From: Mycogone perniciosa | Lineage: Eukaryota > Ascomycota > Sordariomycetes > Hypocreales > Hypocreaceae | Assembly (NCBI GenBank): GCA_025331125.1 | Contig: JAOALB010000009.1 | Coordinates: 372,001 to 436,000 of the forward strand | Reading direction: 5' to 3' | Length of the DNA stretch: 64,000 nt | Shown: positions 35,755-48,765 of the stretch, piece by piece | Position numbering within the stretch: the stretch's first letter is position 1 | How the letters are laid out: each line of letters opens with the position of its first letter | Position numbers and translations under genes: made by a program | The notes under the pieces: model-generated | Databases searched by the model: none | What the model was told of the DNA's origin: nothing | What the model saw: the letters and a program-made list of their open reading frames with translations, nothing else

Positions 35755-36987
35755 TCCGTGGTGATGACAGAGTCTGCACAGAGGCATCGGAGGTTGGAGG
35801 AGGCGGTGCTTATGCGGATTGTGCGTCACAGAGCAACAGGTCAAGGCGGTGGTGGTGTTCTTGTGTGTTGCGTGTGTCTTTTTGAGAGTCGAGGCCGACT
35901 CGTTTTTCCGGGGTTTGGCGAAGTTGCATAATTTTTCCCGTTTGGCGGTTGAGAAATTCCGACACGTCTCAACGCGCTTTTGGGCCCATGAACACTCCAC
36001 TCGCAGCTTAATGACCACTAATATTACTCCGTACTCGTAGACTGCTAACGGCCCCAAAACGTTTAGGCGGTGCGCAAGAGTCGAGACCAGGGAGCTTTAG
36101 GTACCTAAGCTTGCTCCTGCAGGTTTGATTGGGCGATAGCTCTTAATCTCCCCATAAATTTGTCCACTCAGGAGCGTGGTTGAAGCGTCTCAACGCCTCG
36201 AAGATCCGACCTTGAAGCTGTAAGAGCAGAATGCCGCATATCCAAAGTACTATTCATATGCTAATCCGTTACGGACTTAATGCAACGGATTGCGTCCATC
36301 CAACTCATACGACGGCCTCTTACAAATAATTCGCCCATTGGGCCGGGATTTGCTCCTCAGCGCCACAAGTTTCTGGAAGGATGAATTGCTAGGATTCCTG
36401 GCTGGATCCGATCCGGTGTGAAAGGCTTCATCCATCTCGTTTCATTGTCGAGAGCCAACACTCTGAAAGCCCAACAAATTAAGCTCCATCAGGAACATAC
36501 AAGGAACCAGTTACTATATGTCTAGCAATGTGTGAGCTTGCTGAAAGGTACGTCCCTGGTGTATGAATCTGGTCAATTTTCAACCGCTTCACCACATATT
36601 AGCATGGGGGCCAACTACACAAGAGCATAACTTCTCAATTACGGCGTGTTTTATCCCATCAAAGAGCTAAGCTCTCTATGCCCATGTCCTCTGAAAATTT
36701 CCCCCATTCTAGAGTCGTCTCAATTAGTGTTGCTTTGTGTTGTGGTGATTCAGCTTCTTCATTCCTCCCTGCCGTGCCTGATGGATGAATCTAGCAGCTG
36801 CAAATCGATGGATGCGACCTCGGCTATGTACGTGGTTTGTGCGCAAAGCCTCTGCGCCGTTTCTTCCTCTCTGAATCAAACTCCATGTTACTATTCTCTT
36901 CACTCTGCCCTATAAGGGTTTCTAGTTGGCGAGTGCCGAGAATCCTCCCATCGAAACATTGCTCCCACATTGACAAGCGCCACCATC
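35750..36987. promoter_or_regulatory. Divergent region between POM152 and UCH genes
   Basis: About 1.24 kb with no supported gene. It has one copy of the dispersed motif (36025-36034) and a TATA-like cctataaggg near 36909, about 78 bp upstream of the UCH start codon. Confidence 0.5.
36025..36034. repeat. Dispersed motif TACTCCGTAC
   Basis: Reverse-orientation copy followed by tcgtag, about 275 bp upstream of the POM152 start codon. Confidence 0.7.
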
Positions 36988-38767
36988 ATGACTCGCCGCT
37001 CAGGAACTGATAAACCCAGCAGTGCAGAAGCAACCTCTGCGGATTCAAGTCTTCGTCGTTCTTCTAGGCGAGCTGCAAGCACTACATCCAACGGTCCAGA
37101 GCAACGTGCACCACCAACGGCGCCAGTTGAGAACTCAACAAGTGGCATGAATGAGCCCCGGCGAAACCCCAAGCGCAAGGCCAGCGAAGCAGCGAATCAA
37201 CTTTTCAACCTACCCGACGATCTTCTGGAAGAAGCACTGAAACCTCTCACACCGCAGGATATAGAGGATTGGGAGGGATGGGTTGAGCTGGAATCTGAGC
37301 CCGTGAGTTGCCCTGCCATGGTATTTGTGACTGTGGCGTGCTTGTGCCGGTTCGCATTGTTGCAAACAGCTGCTAGAAAGTCTCATTACACTTTTAATAA
37401 CGCATTCTAGGCATTTTTCAATATTATTTTGCGAGATTTAGGGGTTAAGGACATCAAAGCACAAGAAATATTCACCATCGACCAGAGCTCACTGGACATA
37501 TTACCGTGGGTACGAATGGCCCCCCTCCATTTGCCCAAACGCTTAACGTTTCCAGAAAACCTGTTTTTGGCTTGATATTTCTTTTTCAGTATGCCCCGGG
37601 TCTCGATGACGGAGAGGGTGAGGACGAGACAGGTTCGTTGTGGTTCGCAAATCAGGTAAAAACCATCGCTCAGCTACTCTACCCAGTGCTTAGACTCGTT
37701 TTGCTTATCAAATGAATGATTAGACTACGAATAATGCTTGTGCTACAGTCGCGTCACTCAACATTGTCATGAACGCACAAGACGTCGAGCTAGGTGACAA
37801 CCTCCGCCAATTCAAGAAATCAACCAAGGACCTTAACACGGTGTTACGCGGGCACCAAATTAGCAACAACAGCTTCATCAGAACCATTCACAATTCATTC
37901 ACGAGACGCATGGATCACCTAAATGCCGATCTCTGCTTGGAAAACGAAGTCTCTGAAGCGAAGTTGAAGAAAGCCAAGAGGCGGCCTGGTACCTTAAAGA
38001 AGGGCAACAAGAGTCATGCCAGGAGAAAGAAACGCACAAACGATGACTACGGCTTTCACTTTATTGCATACGTACCTGTTGACGGCTACGTGTGGGAACT
38101 CGATGGTCTTAGAAGCAAGCCGCATAAAATAGGTGAGATTGACCTCGCCATATCACACATCACACATCACTACCCGCATTTGTAAGGCTAAGCTAATACG
38201 CCTTCGTGATAACAAGGGTCCATTGACTCGGATGAGTCTTGGACAAACGTAGCAAGGCCTCAGATTGAAGCTCGGATGTTGCAATACGAAGAGAGTCAAC
38301 TATCCTTTAATCTGCTCGCTCTTTGTCAGAGCCCCCTTGCTCTACACTCTAGGGCAATCGCCCATGCCATCGCATCTATACACTATCTCGAGAGTCAGAT
38401 GAAAGACAACTCCGATTTTGCAAACTTGATCTCTAGTGAGGATCCCGTTCTAGATCTAGAAGATCAGTGGCAGCTCTCTGAATTCAACCTCTGCAAATCG
38501 GACGTCGTGAATGTAGAGGCACCCGATTCTCTAAAGCAAAAAGTGTCGCAAGCAGGGTTAGGGATCGGCGACGCCTACACATTGCATCAGCGACTTGTTG
38601 TAGACGCAAAAGCCGCCATGGGGGAATTCCGTGCCGAGATCATTGCCTTGGCAGAGGACGAGCAGCGAGTCAAGGGTCGTAAGAAAGATTACGCCCAAGC
38701 CCTACATAGATGGGTACAGAAGCTCGCCGAGAAGGGTGTTCTGGAGGAAGTTATTGATCTCTCCTAA
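36988..38767 (+). CDS. Ubiquitin C-terminal hydrolase, UCH37/BAP1 type (peptidase C12)
   Basis: Five exons, 36988-37302, 37411-37505, 37556-37655, 37724-38132 and 38217-38767, give 489 residues. The UCH fold starts near residue 95 (WEGWVELESEPAFFNIIL). The active site is complete: oxyanion Gln170 and Cys176 in ANQTTNNACATV, His282 in FHFIAYV and Asp297 in WELDGL. The Gln and Cys lie on opposite sides of the third intron, so the model depends on that splice. The end (DYAQALHRWVQKLAEKGVL) resembles the ULD helix by which UCH37 and BAP1 bind DEUBAD partners. The first 90 residues are a basic, Ser/Arg/Pro-rich extension. Fission yeast Uch2 of this group is proteasome-bound; a chromatin role is also possible. 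Confidence 0.9.
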
Positions 38768-39169
38768 TTACCTTCGGACATAGGCAGTTTTATGTGAAGG
38801 TGAGGGTTTGAGGATTGCTGGCTGTAAAAAAGTCCTTGGTTTTATCCAATCTTCTCGCACAATAATGATGAAATTGCATCAGTCTCTGTTGTCAGCGGAA
38901 AAGTCCCAGTGTGAATTCAAGCTGCGAACAGTAACTAGTAACTGTCAGTCATTCAAACAAACCTGTCGATACGCGGTAATCTTTAGCACCTCTATCAATT
39001 GTCATAAAGCACAACCATTCATTTCTGAATCGAGCCATTGTCCAGAACGTCATGACTACAGAAAAGTGAAAATATGTTAGCCCTAATTCTAATATGGCTT
39101 GCTATCAAATCATGCTCAAAGCCCCGCAAAGTGGTATACCAAAACGCCGAAACAAACAAGAGCCTAAAT
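38768..39169. other. Convergent 3' region between UCH and F-box genes
   Basis: About 400 bp, with no supported gene. Confidence 0.6.
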
Positions 39170-41196
39170 TTAGTCATCTGGAAATTGTTCTCTGATGTTA
39201 GACACAAACCCACACGTTGCAAGATCGAATCTCTTGAAGTATTTTCCAGCATTGGGAAACATTCCATCTGTGATTATACTCGGATCTGAGATTGGTTCTA
39301 TGTTGTATGTAGCTACCACACGTGGCTCTGGTCCAGTGCTAGGTCTATGCCAAGTTAGCAATGAGAAAAGAAAAAAGTGTGGTAGGATTGGGTCATCTTA
39401 CAGGCACGTATAAAAACAGTGGTCGCCAGGTCGCGCCAGACGTGGGTTAGGCATCTCTTCGTTGAAATCTGGTGGCAGTGTAAGTTGATCGGACCAGCTA
39501 ATAACGACTCCGATCCAGCCGTGGTTTCGATGTCGGAAGACCTGGCCAATCTTCAGTGGATTATTGGTCACGTTGCCGCAAGGTGTTCTCCGAACAACCC
39601 GTGGTGCCACACCGTCCTGATCTCGGAAAAGGCGCCAAAACTCCCAAGGTTCGTCGGCATCTCCACCTTCTACCTGGAGGCCAATGCGGGCGTATATTGG
39701 CCAGAGATACTTCTCAATTAACCACGCATCCTCGGGCCACGTTACAATAAACCGGCGTAAGAAGTTGCGCATGCGATCAAGCCATTCGGGTGTGTTTGTT
39801 GGCGCTAATATCAACGAAGCCCATGTAGCCGAATAGATACACGCCTCAACGTTTAGAGCATTGTCTCCACGCATCAGTTGGCTCAGTTCAGGGTGAGCAT
39901 GGTCTTCTAGTTCTAGTATCCTTGTCAAAGTGGCTCTCAAGTTTTGCGCTGTCCTCATGGTGATGGATAAGGTGGAGACGGGGGCAAGGAATGTGTCCAT
40001 GTTCTCATGCCAGCCAAACCGTGCTAACGCAACATGAAGGTCAAATACGGGCACTTCATTGTCGTTGCCATACGGGTCAAGGAACATTCTTTGTGAGGTA
40101 TCGGGCTCCTCCAAGGGCGTGTTATCCAAGGTTTGTCCTGGGGTGGGATATACAATGGTGTGGACATGGCTCGGAAATGCACAGCACCTGGCGTCTATCC
40201 CCAGCCGTGATGCTATGCAGCAGAATATAGCGCTCGAGATAATTGGAAGAGATTCATGCTCGTCATGGCGCAAGGCCTGGCCAATTAGGCAATTCCGTAA
40301 GTTGCGATAGATTTGCTCTGGATTTTGCACTCCCGTGAGATTCTTCGCACGAAGCCAGCGCACAAGAGCCAGCGCCTTTTGGCGTGTTGTTAAGTTGTCA
40401 AAATCCGGATGAGAGTCCCGGAAGCGAGATGTATTGTCATCAAGCATATCGGTAATCTAGGCAGGTAAGTCAGCACCTCATTCGCAACGGCACAAAAGAT
40501 TGTGGTGCGGACGTACGTCATAAAGATCACCTGGTTGGTCGTGTAGGACAAACATGTCGAATGCTCCAAGGGCTCGCTCCAGCCTCACCCCAGTTATTTG
40601 AGTGCTGTGCTGGTCCGGGTCACTTTGAAGTGAGCACCATTCCTCAATGGCCATGCCTCTGTGGATACTGTTGAGGATCGACTTGCCAAAGTATCTATCG
40701 TTCATGTACATGTTAGACGATCAGAAGGCTCGAGGTGAAGGTAGTTAAGGGGGTAGTGACTGCTGTTTCATTACCTTCTTGCTAGGCCGTCTTCCGCGAA
40801 TGGGTCTAATAGGGATTGCTCTAAGAGAAAGTCTTTGGCATCATAGCCATACTTGCATATCTGCTCAAGGCTCTTAAAGCGGTTAACCTTGGTCTCGATG
40901 ATTTTGTCGAAAAGGCGGGCTATGTGTTGATTGCGGGCTGTCCGGAGGAGATATAATTGCTTCCATTTGGCCTGGGATGCTGTTGACTTATGGCGAAGGC
41001 CGTGCTCTATGTGCCAGTGCTTGAACGTGTTGCAACAGTAATATCTCCACAGAAGCGGCTCGTTTGCAAGGAGATTGAAGCGGCGCGATACCAGCTGAAA
41101 GCCGTTGAGGTTGTCATCTGGCGAGACAAAACAAAGGAGATGGCTGATGACTTCATTCGGCACAAGGTCCAAAGAGACGATGGGGATTTCCGCCAT
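39170..41196 (-). CDS. F-box protein with SirB1-like transglutaminase and YccV/HspQ-like domains (FBXO21 type)
   Basis: Four exons, in coding order 41196-40775, 40694-40517, 40456-39402 and 39344-39170, give 609 residues. The F-box is residues about 8-55 (DLVPNEVISHLLCFVSPDD, ending LLWRYYC). The centre matches the SirB1/transglutaminase-like region: RHDEHESLPIISSAIFCCIASRL, then FPSHVHTIVYPT and MFLDPYGND. The C-terminus (LKIGQVFRHRNHGWIGVVISW, and in the last exon VATYNIEPI) is the YccV/HspQ hemimethylated-DNA-binding fold. The start is the first ATG; the open frame above begins only with TTG. FBXO21-type proteins are substrate receptors of SCF ubiquitin ligases. Introns are 80, 60 and 57 bp. 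Confidence 0.9.
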
Positions 41197-41864
41197 TGTC
41201 ACAAACCAAATGAGTGGGGTTGGTGATAAAGGGGAATCCAGTTCCAAAACGGTTTATTAAAAATGTAACGAAAGCAACATGAAAGGGCGATCCTGTGTAC
41301 TTTTAAAGTTCCGACGACAACTTTGCGAAAAGAGAGAGGAAGAGGGAGAGGAAGGGTGATGATAGCCTCAAGGGTGCCCATCAGGCTCTGTTTGTGTACG
41401 GCCTACCCCGCAACTAGCCTTTTATCCAGCTGATGTGCCTATCGGGTGCTATGCAAAAGTCGCGGCAGAGGCGAACCTTCTTCAGCGGCTAAATTTATGG
41501 ACAGGAGGGCGGGAGGCACTAGACCAAACACGGTAACACTGTAAACAAGGCAAAACGCGGTCTAAAAAGAACGACAGGCTGCAATCCACATTTTTCGAGT
41601 CCGGACGCGAAACCCTGGCTGGCCCAGCATCCCACCCTGTTGATCCAGATTCGGCTATAATCTTGATTCTTCCTTATCGCTATTATCGTCATCTCCATCC
41701 TCTTCTCCGTCACGGACACCCAACATTTCGTGCTGCGGCTTACGCTACGCATTTGATTCCCTTTGCTCAGACCATCACCCAATGATATGTATCATTGCCT
41801 GAACTCGCATCGCGTCTAAATCGACACAGCCTTACAGAACCAACTCCCAAGTCTGCCACCCGCA
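41197..41864. promoter_or_regulatory. Divergent region between F-box and spindle-pole scaffold genes
   Basis: About 670 bp with no supported gene; both promoters must lie here. Pyrimidine-rich DNA precedes the ATG at 41865. Confidence 0.55.
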
Positions 41865-44800
41865 ATGGCCCAGTCAGGCTTTGGCGGCGTGCTCGACACT
41901 CCGCGAACCAACATTGGCGACGCGACCTATCTTAGCAGACAGCCCGACTTCGCAGACATATCGCAAGAGGCATCGTTTCAGTCTCCCGAAAGAGACGGCA
42001 ACTTCTTACAGCAGCTCCGCAATGGCGGGTGCTCCAATGGAATCATACGAACCCCACGACAGAGAGGCCCGCTTGCAGATCGACGAAACTTGCCTCCCAG
42101 TATCGGGGGAGCCGAATTCACGCCGCTTCTGAAATCAGCTACAAGGAACAGCACACGGCGTGGCAAGGAGAACGGCGGTACGGTGGCCAACACGCCGGCT
42201 GTGTTGGCTAGAATCGACGAGGACGACATGACCCCGATACCCCGAATGGACGCGTCGATGTACTCAGCTTCGCGCAATCAGTCATACTTGGACATGCCCC
42301 AGGTAGAGGCCAGCAGTGCCGCCTCAACTCCGTTGGCGCTGCCGCCTCGCAGGGGAGGAGACAAGGGGCCTCTACAGGATGGAAACCAATTGTCTCTACG
42401 AGAACAGGAAAATGTCATTGATAGGATCGAAAAGGAGAATTTCGGCCTCAAGTTGAAGATTCACTTTCTTGAAGAGGCGCTTCGGAAAGCTGGACCGGGT
42501 TTTAGTGAAGCTGCTCTAAAGGAGAACACCGAGCTCAAGGTGGACAAGGTGACAATGCAAAGAGAGCTTCATCGATACAAGAAACACCTCACGACAGCTG
42601 AACGTGATCTCGAGACCTATCGCCAGCAAATGTTGGAACTCCAAGAGAAGGCGAAACGAAAGTATGCCAATGAGAGCCAACAAGCCGAATTGGAAAAGCT
42701 GCGGCAGACTCTAGAAGACCGAGAGGCAGACATCGATGAACTGCAACGCCAAGTTCATCAGGGGCAACGAAACCAAAGCCAGGTGGAAAAATTGCAGGAC
42801 AATATTGACGGCATGGAGGCCGAACTCCGGGAAAAGGATCGGATAATAACTGAGCGGGAAGACGAGCTGGAAGATCTCAAGGACAAGCTCGAGGAAGTAG
42901 AAGACAAGGCAAAGGACTTAGCAAAAAAGGCAACTGAGAACAAACAAGCGGCCTTGCAGAATGAAGAGCTTGATGAAGCCAAGGAGACGATTCAGGACCT
43001 GGAGCAAGGTATTCGCCGACTTGAGGACCAGCTCGACGATATGAAACAGAAGATGAATGATGCCGTCGCCCAGAAGGATCGTGCTGAACAGGATCTAGAG
43101 GAGCTTCAGGAAGAGATGTCAAACAAGTCCGTTGTTACCAAGGGTCTTTCTCGGCAAATTGAAGAGAAGGTCGCCCGACTTCAGGAAGAGCTAGACAAGT
43201 CTAGCCAAGAGTACGCCACATTGGAGAAAGAGGTCGCGAGATTAAACCTAGAGAATGGGGATCTCAGATCAATTGTCAAAGAAATGCACAAAGAGCGCGA
43301 AGGCTTTGATCGAGAGCGACAGATGGTGACAACCAAAATACAAGAGCTTGAAACCGAGCTTCTCGAACAAGCCGACGAAAAGGACCTATTGCAGTCGCGT
43401 CACAATTCCCTGACCAATGAATCGACTTCACTTCAACAGGAAATTCAAAAATTGGAAAAGGAAGTACAGGAACTTGAGAGGAGTCTTGCGGAGGAGAGGG
43501 AATACGGCATCGAGATTGAAAAGGACCTTCGAGGTCAGTACCAGGATGAAATTCAACGACTTAATGACGAGGTGTCAGACTTGCAGGCCGAGATACGAGA
43601 AAAGGACAACCTTTATGATAATGACAGCGAAAAATGGGAGACGGATAAGAAAACCCTGGAGTCTGAACGCGAACGGGCTGAGGAGAAGGCTGCTGGTCTG
43701 CAGCGCACAATCGACCGACTTCGTGAGACAGAAGGCACACTGTCTAATAAAGAATCCAAACTGCAAGCGGCAATGCAGAGCGAGGCAGAGCGGCATCGGA
43801 GCGAAGAGGGTGTGTTGAATCGGCAAATTGACGACCTTCAAGATGCCTTGGAGACACGACAGACACTGTTGACCAATCTTCGCAATGAGCTTTCCACTGT
43901 CCGTGATGAGCTTCGACAGACGCAAATCGACTACCAGACGCAAGTGAACAAAGTCGTTGCGTTGGAGGATGAAGTCGAAGTCCTACACACCAACATTGCT
44001 GGTGCAGGGAGCTCTAGAAATCAAGAAGCAGAAGCCGCCAAACGAGAGTGCGAGCAACTTAGGGAACAGCTCAGGAAGCTTCAGCAAACACTTGACTCAA
44101 CACGAGCCGCAAGTACGGCCTCAGAACAAAACGCGCAGCAGTCAACAGAATCAATGACACGACTCAAATGGCAACTTTCTGACGCAACAACGCAACTTGA
44201 AAGGGCAAACAAGGACAAGCAATCTCTTCAAGATCAACTGGATCACATTAACTCGGAACTCCGCTCTGTCCAGTCATCATTGGCAGAGACAAAAGCTGAG
44301 CGCGACGAGCTTGATGGAGAGCTACATCGGACAAAAATACACGACAATGATACCCTTCGTATCGACCAAGAGCGTCTTGATCTGCGTACGGCGAAGATGA
44401 AGCTAGACAATGAAGTACGCCGTCTGAAAGATGAGAACAAAGCTCTGATAGAGCAGCGCGCGGCTGTGGAGAAGACCTTGGAGGAGGAGATCGAGAAGGC
44501 TGCCGAAGAAGAGGAGCGCCTAGGTCAGGAAATTCTCGAGCTTCAGACCAAGCTACGACAGTCTTCCTCGGCAGAGACGCATGACCTGACGTCGGCACGA
44601 CGGACAATCCGAGATCTCGAGCGGAAGGTGGAGGATTACCAGGGCCAACTTGCTGAATTCCAACTCCACGATAACGTGGAGGGAAGCAGTGAACTATTAA
44701 CAATTCGGAAAGATTTGTCCGCTGCTCGCCAGAAAGAACTGGATTTGTTGCAGCGCGAATCTACTCAGAAGGACGTCATCAAAGGACTCAAGCGACAGCT

Positions 44801-45969
44801 CTCTGAGCTAGAACGTCAATTTCACGACAATGAGGTTTCGCGGCTGATAGCATCGCCCAAGTCGTCACCAGAATCAGATCGAAGGCATGACGAGTTGTTG
44901 GGACTACGGCAACAACTCTCGAGTGCACAGCAATCTGTACACGATCTCAAATTGAAGAATCGGGAGTCCGAGCGTAAGGCTTCACAAGTGACACAGGACC
45001 TTCAGAGACAACTCAACGATATTGAGGATCAAAAGCTTGTGCTGGAGGAGGTACTGGAGGAGGCACGTCACCAAGCCGAGGAGGAGGCTGCTCAGCATGA
45101 ACGCACATTGCAACGCATGAAACAAAAACTAGAAAAAGCGGAGCGCGAGCGAAATGCTGTCGTCGCCGCCGCCGCCCAGACGGACAACAATAAGCAAGAC
45201 AAACGCTTACGCAAAAGTCAGGCCGAGATCGAGAATCTCGAACACGACATCCTGCAGCAACAGGATGTGATCGACAAGCTTGTCGCTTCTGAGACCGTCC
45301 TACGACGAAAGCTCGAGCGCGCGCGCAGCGAACGAGCGGCATATCGCATGAGTGCTGAGAAGCTCCAGAGGGATCTTCAGCAACTGAAGAAGGCCGCAGA
45401 GGCGGCGGAGCGGGATCGATCACGCGACGGCGCGGAAGAGGCTCTCGAGACGATAGTTCGAGCTGCCGAGAACTCCGAGGAGCGGCACAAGAAGGAACTC
45501 CGCGGCATGGTGATGCAGATAGAGTGGATGCAGGCTCGCTGGGAACGCGAGGCGTCTCTCCGTTCAGACGCTGCGTATGCGAAGAAGTTCCTCCAGCTAC
45601 AGCTCGACATTGCAAATGCCTGGTAAGTTTATGATTCACATCCCTTACCTTTGAACACCCGAGACTAATTGACGAAACAGCAACAAAGCTCAGCTCCGTG
45701 AGCTGGAGCACATCCGCACCAACCTCCTTCACAGTCGCAAATCCCTTCCACTGCCCAAATCTTCCGCCTCAGGCGGCAATTCTACGTCTTTATCACCCTC
45801 CCTTAAGACATTTCTCATCATGGCCCGCTTCATCGGCCGCATGCGTATCGCCGCACGCAACTGGGCGGGGCAAGAGGTCGTCCGACAGAAACTCGCCGTG
45901 GCTGTTGAGGAGAAGCGCCGCGTCAAGCGTTCGAGACAGTTTAAGGTCGTCCGAGCTGAAGTATGCTGA
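41865..45969 (+). CDS. Spindle-pole/MTOC scaffold with CM1 and PACT-like regions (Pcp1/PcpA or ApsB/Mto1 type)
   Basis: Two exons, 41865-45622 and 45681-45969, give 1348 residues. Residues about 180-215 (NVIDRIEKENFGLKLKIHFLEE) are the CM1/Cnn_1N motif that recruits and activates gamma-tubulin complexes. Almost everything from there to about 1200 is heptad-rich coiled coil. The end (IEWMQARWEREASLRSD, KKFLQLQLDIANAC-NKAQLRELEHI) is a PACT-like anchor, and it crosses the 58-bp intron, so the final 96 residues come from exon 2 and finish in a basic stretch (RMRIAARNW, EEKRRVKRSRQFK). The combination fits the pericentrin-like Pcp1/PcpA group best. ApsB/Mto1, with similar end domains, is the alternative. 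It should locate to spindle pole bodies or septal MTOCs. Confidence 0.88.
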
Positions 45970-46719
45970 ACGGAGGCGTACGTATACGAAATTGCGAAAT
46001 AGGCGTGTCTACATAGGTGTTGTCCTCTCAACTTCTTTCTTTTTATGTCTTCTCTCCCCCCGCTGCCACTGAACCTACTTCATTGGAGGGCCACATAGAT
46101 ATGTTGATGATTCTCAGTATTAGGGATGGGGGGAAAGGTACTTGTTTGTTTGTTTGTTTAAGACTCGAAATTTGTTCAAACAACTTTTTTCTTGCATGGA
46201 TAGGACGGAATCCTCGTTGGATGGGACAGGCGACCATAGGTGGCGTTGGCGTTGGACACACATGAACTCGGGCGGGATACCCGTCGCAGTCTTGTTACAT
46301 TTTTTTATTCAAAAAAATTATATAGTGTTTGTGCTTTTGTTCTCTGAACAATGTTGTAGTCCTACGCAACAGGGGAAATGGCTAAAAAGCGATGCCCGTG
46401 ACGTGATGCAAGTTGCCAGAACTTATTCATGCATGGGAAAGTCATTGGTCACATGAAACCCAAGATGCCTCCCACCATGAGAAGACAACCCCCCTATAAA
46501 GAGAAGAATCATGAAAAGAGAAAACATAACTTATCCCGGAAAAATCACCAGCCTTTTCCCCAGAGTAACAAATCCAAAGAAGCACCCACCGTGGTTATTC
46601 AAGTAGAAGGAGGGAGTGAGCGTCATAGTCATCGCGTGGCCACATATATAGTAGGATCATATACACGGCGATTGATTATAGACAGTGACAGAGATTACTC
46701 CACTACGTGAAGCGATAAA
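45970..46719. other. Convergent 3' region between spindle-pole scaffold and metacaspase
   Basis: About 750 bp with no supported gene. It includes a short TTTG repeat at 46142-46159. Confidence 0.6.
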
Positions 46720-48452
46720 TTACATGACGAACAAGAGATTGGTGTCTGCGACAGGTGTTAGGACCTGGTCGTTCCATATGGTGTTGACACAGAGATGAAC
46801 TTACTGAGTGGGTGGCTGCAAGACAACTGCGGCTTCTGGGTGTATTTTGTAGCCAGCTCGTCTCGGATGCTGTTGAGTAACTGCACATAGCTCTGTTGAG
46901 GGTTCTTCTTGAGAGCTGTGACAAAGGCCCAGGACATGGCGCCGGTGGCCTGAGAAGCAATAGTAGCATCGGCGCTATCAGAATAATTAGTTTCATTTCT
47001 ACAGAACACATAGCCTCATAGATGTGTCGAGAGCAAGATAGAGATAACTCACGATGTTTGATCGTCCTTGCTTCCAGACCACATGATGACGTCTGCAGGT
47101 GACGTCTTGGTTGCGAGTGCCCTGTGATGAGCTTCATCACCAGTTGTAGCCTTCTTGAAGAATCCGATGATGTTGCTGGCCACGCCACCAAGATCGCCTT
47201 GACTATAGGAAGAAATGGCGCTGAGCAAGCCCTGACCGGCTTCTTTGGCCAGGTTGGGCTCCTTGAGGATGCCCTGGGTGGAATAAATGTAGGGTAGATC
47301 GAGCGCAGTACCAGAATGGCACGAGTCGAAGATGGCAGTTAGTCTCACACCGGCCTGTAGGGGGCTGACCATAATTCGGTGCATCTCGTCGTCAGTAATG
47401 TGTCCGTGCTGCCGGAAATCGACTGGATAAATGACTTCGTCGTATCCATCAGCCTCGTCACCGTCGAGATCCTTCGTTTGCCCACCGTGACCTGTGGTTT
47501 GTTAGGGAATATGAAATTCGGTTCTGGGCCATTGGCGATTCGTACCTGAGTAATGGAAGAATAATGAGTCATTTGGTCGGGCATCTTTGACTAGCCAGTG
47601 CATGGCACGTAGTATGTTTTGCTTTGTGGGTTGGCTCATGGGATTCTGCTGGTCGTCGGTCAAGATGACCATATCCTCTCTCTTGTAGCCAAATTGCTCA
47701 ACCAGATAGGCTGTCATATTTCTAACGTCGTTGATACATCCCCGAAGCTGGCCTCGCTGACCAAAATAGTTAATGCCGATGAGCAGAGCCTTCCTGCGAC
47801 CCGTGCAATTGGAGTATCGAAAGGCATATCCTTGCGGTGCACCTTGGCCGAAACTCTGAGGGCCTGCTGGGGGAGGTAGAGGGCCATTGGCTCGTGCTGG
47901 GCTATAACCATTCGCGGGTGGGCCGGGGGGAGGCATGCCTTGAGGAAGCTTAGCGAATGCTTCAAGTCAATGGATGGGGAGCATCAAGCGTCATACCAGG
48001 CCTTGAGTTGTAGTTGGGATGTGGTGGAGGATGGCCGTAGTTACCATATTGCTGAGGAGGCGTCTGCTGCGGGTGATGTTGCTGCTGCGGTTGGTTCTGT
48101 GTCAGCAGAGCGTTCAAACTCAATATTTCCCATCTTTAGAGATCAAGGTCTATCGTTGGGACGAAGTTGGTCGTACCTGGTATGGGTATTGTTGCTGGGG
48201 GGGCGGCGCATGGTGGCCATATCCAGGCTGAGGAGAGTGACCCTGGGGAGGGTAGCCACCAGCACCACCACCGCCACCAGAGTAAGTCGGTTGTTGCGGT
48301 CTGGGGGAGCAAATCGATAGTCAGTCAGAAACTCCCGAGAGGTGACAAAGCTGGGAAATGGGAGAGCTGTACGGGTAATAACCGCCGCCTTGCTGGTGGT
48401 ATTGCTGTTGAGGCGGGTAGCCGCCGCCACCATAATTGTGGTATCCTGACAT
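46720..48452 (-). CDS. casA: Metacaspase (clan CD cysteine protease) with Gln/Pro/Tyr/Gly-rich prodomain
   Basis: Seven exons, in coding order 48452-48373, 48300-48177, 48096-47997, 47938-47546, 47491-47053, 46974-46805 and 46745-46720, give 443 residues. Residues 1 to about 150 are a low-complexity prodomain (YNYGGGGYPPQQ-like repeats) typical of type I fungal metacaspases. The p20 core starts at RRKALLIGINYFG. The catalytic dyad is His234 in HYSGHGG and Cys290 in DSCHSG (codon 47319-47321). The intron at 47492-47545 splits the glycine just before the catalytic His. Acidic DDQQNP and TKDLDGDEADGYDEV follow the family pattern for calcium-dependent Arg/Lys-specific cleavage. The last exon gives NTNLLFVM, the conserved end. 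Metacaspases act in stress-related death and protein quality control. Confidence 0.93.
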
Positions 48453-48765
48453 TTCAAGAATTGAGAGGACGATCCCCAAGAGAACACCAATCCACGGTCT
48501 ATACACAAATCGAGGCGATTTGATGTGAGCGGTAGCGCAGGCGAGCGTGCCGGTGAATCAGCGAATAAAGATGCACGGCGGGTCGGCAACGGCGGGCGAA
48601 AAGGATTCGGGAGGTTGACAACGACGAGAATTGGCGATGCGCAGCAGATCGATGCAACGTCGTTGATGGGTTGTTATGGGTACTCTCTGTGCGGAGCGCC
48701 CGTTCGTGGCTTTGCCAGGTCAGAAGATGGAGACAAATCGGTCGACGTCACACTCTGCTCGGCGG

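Noticed and set aside
45013..45732. 239-codon minus-strand open frame
   Set aside because: Antisense shadow of the coiled-coil scaffold gene, without coding character.
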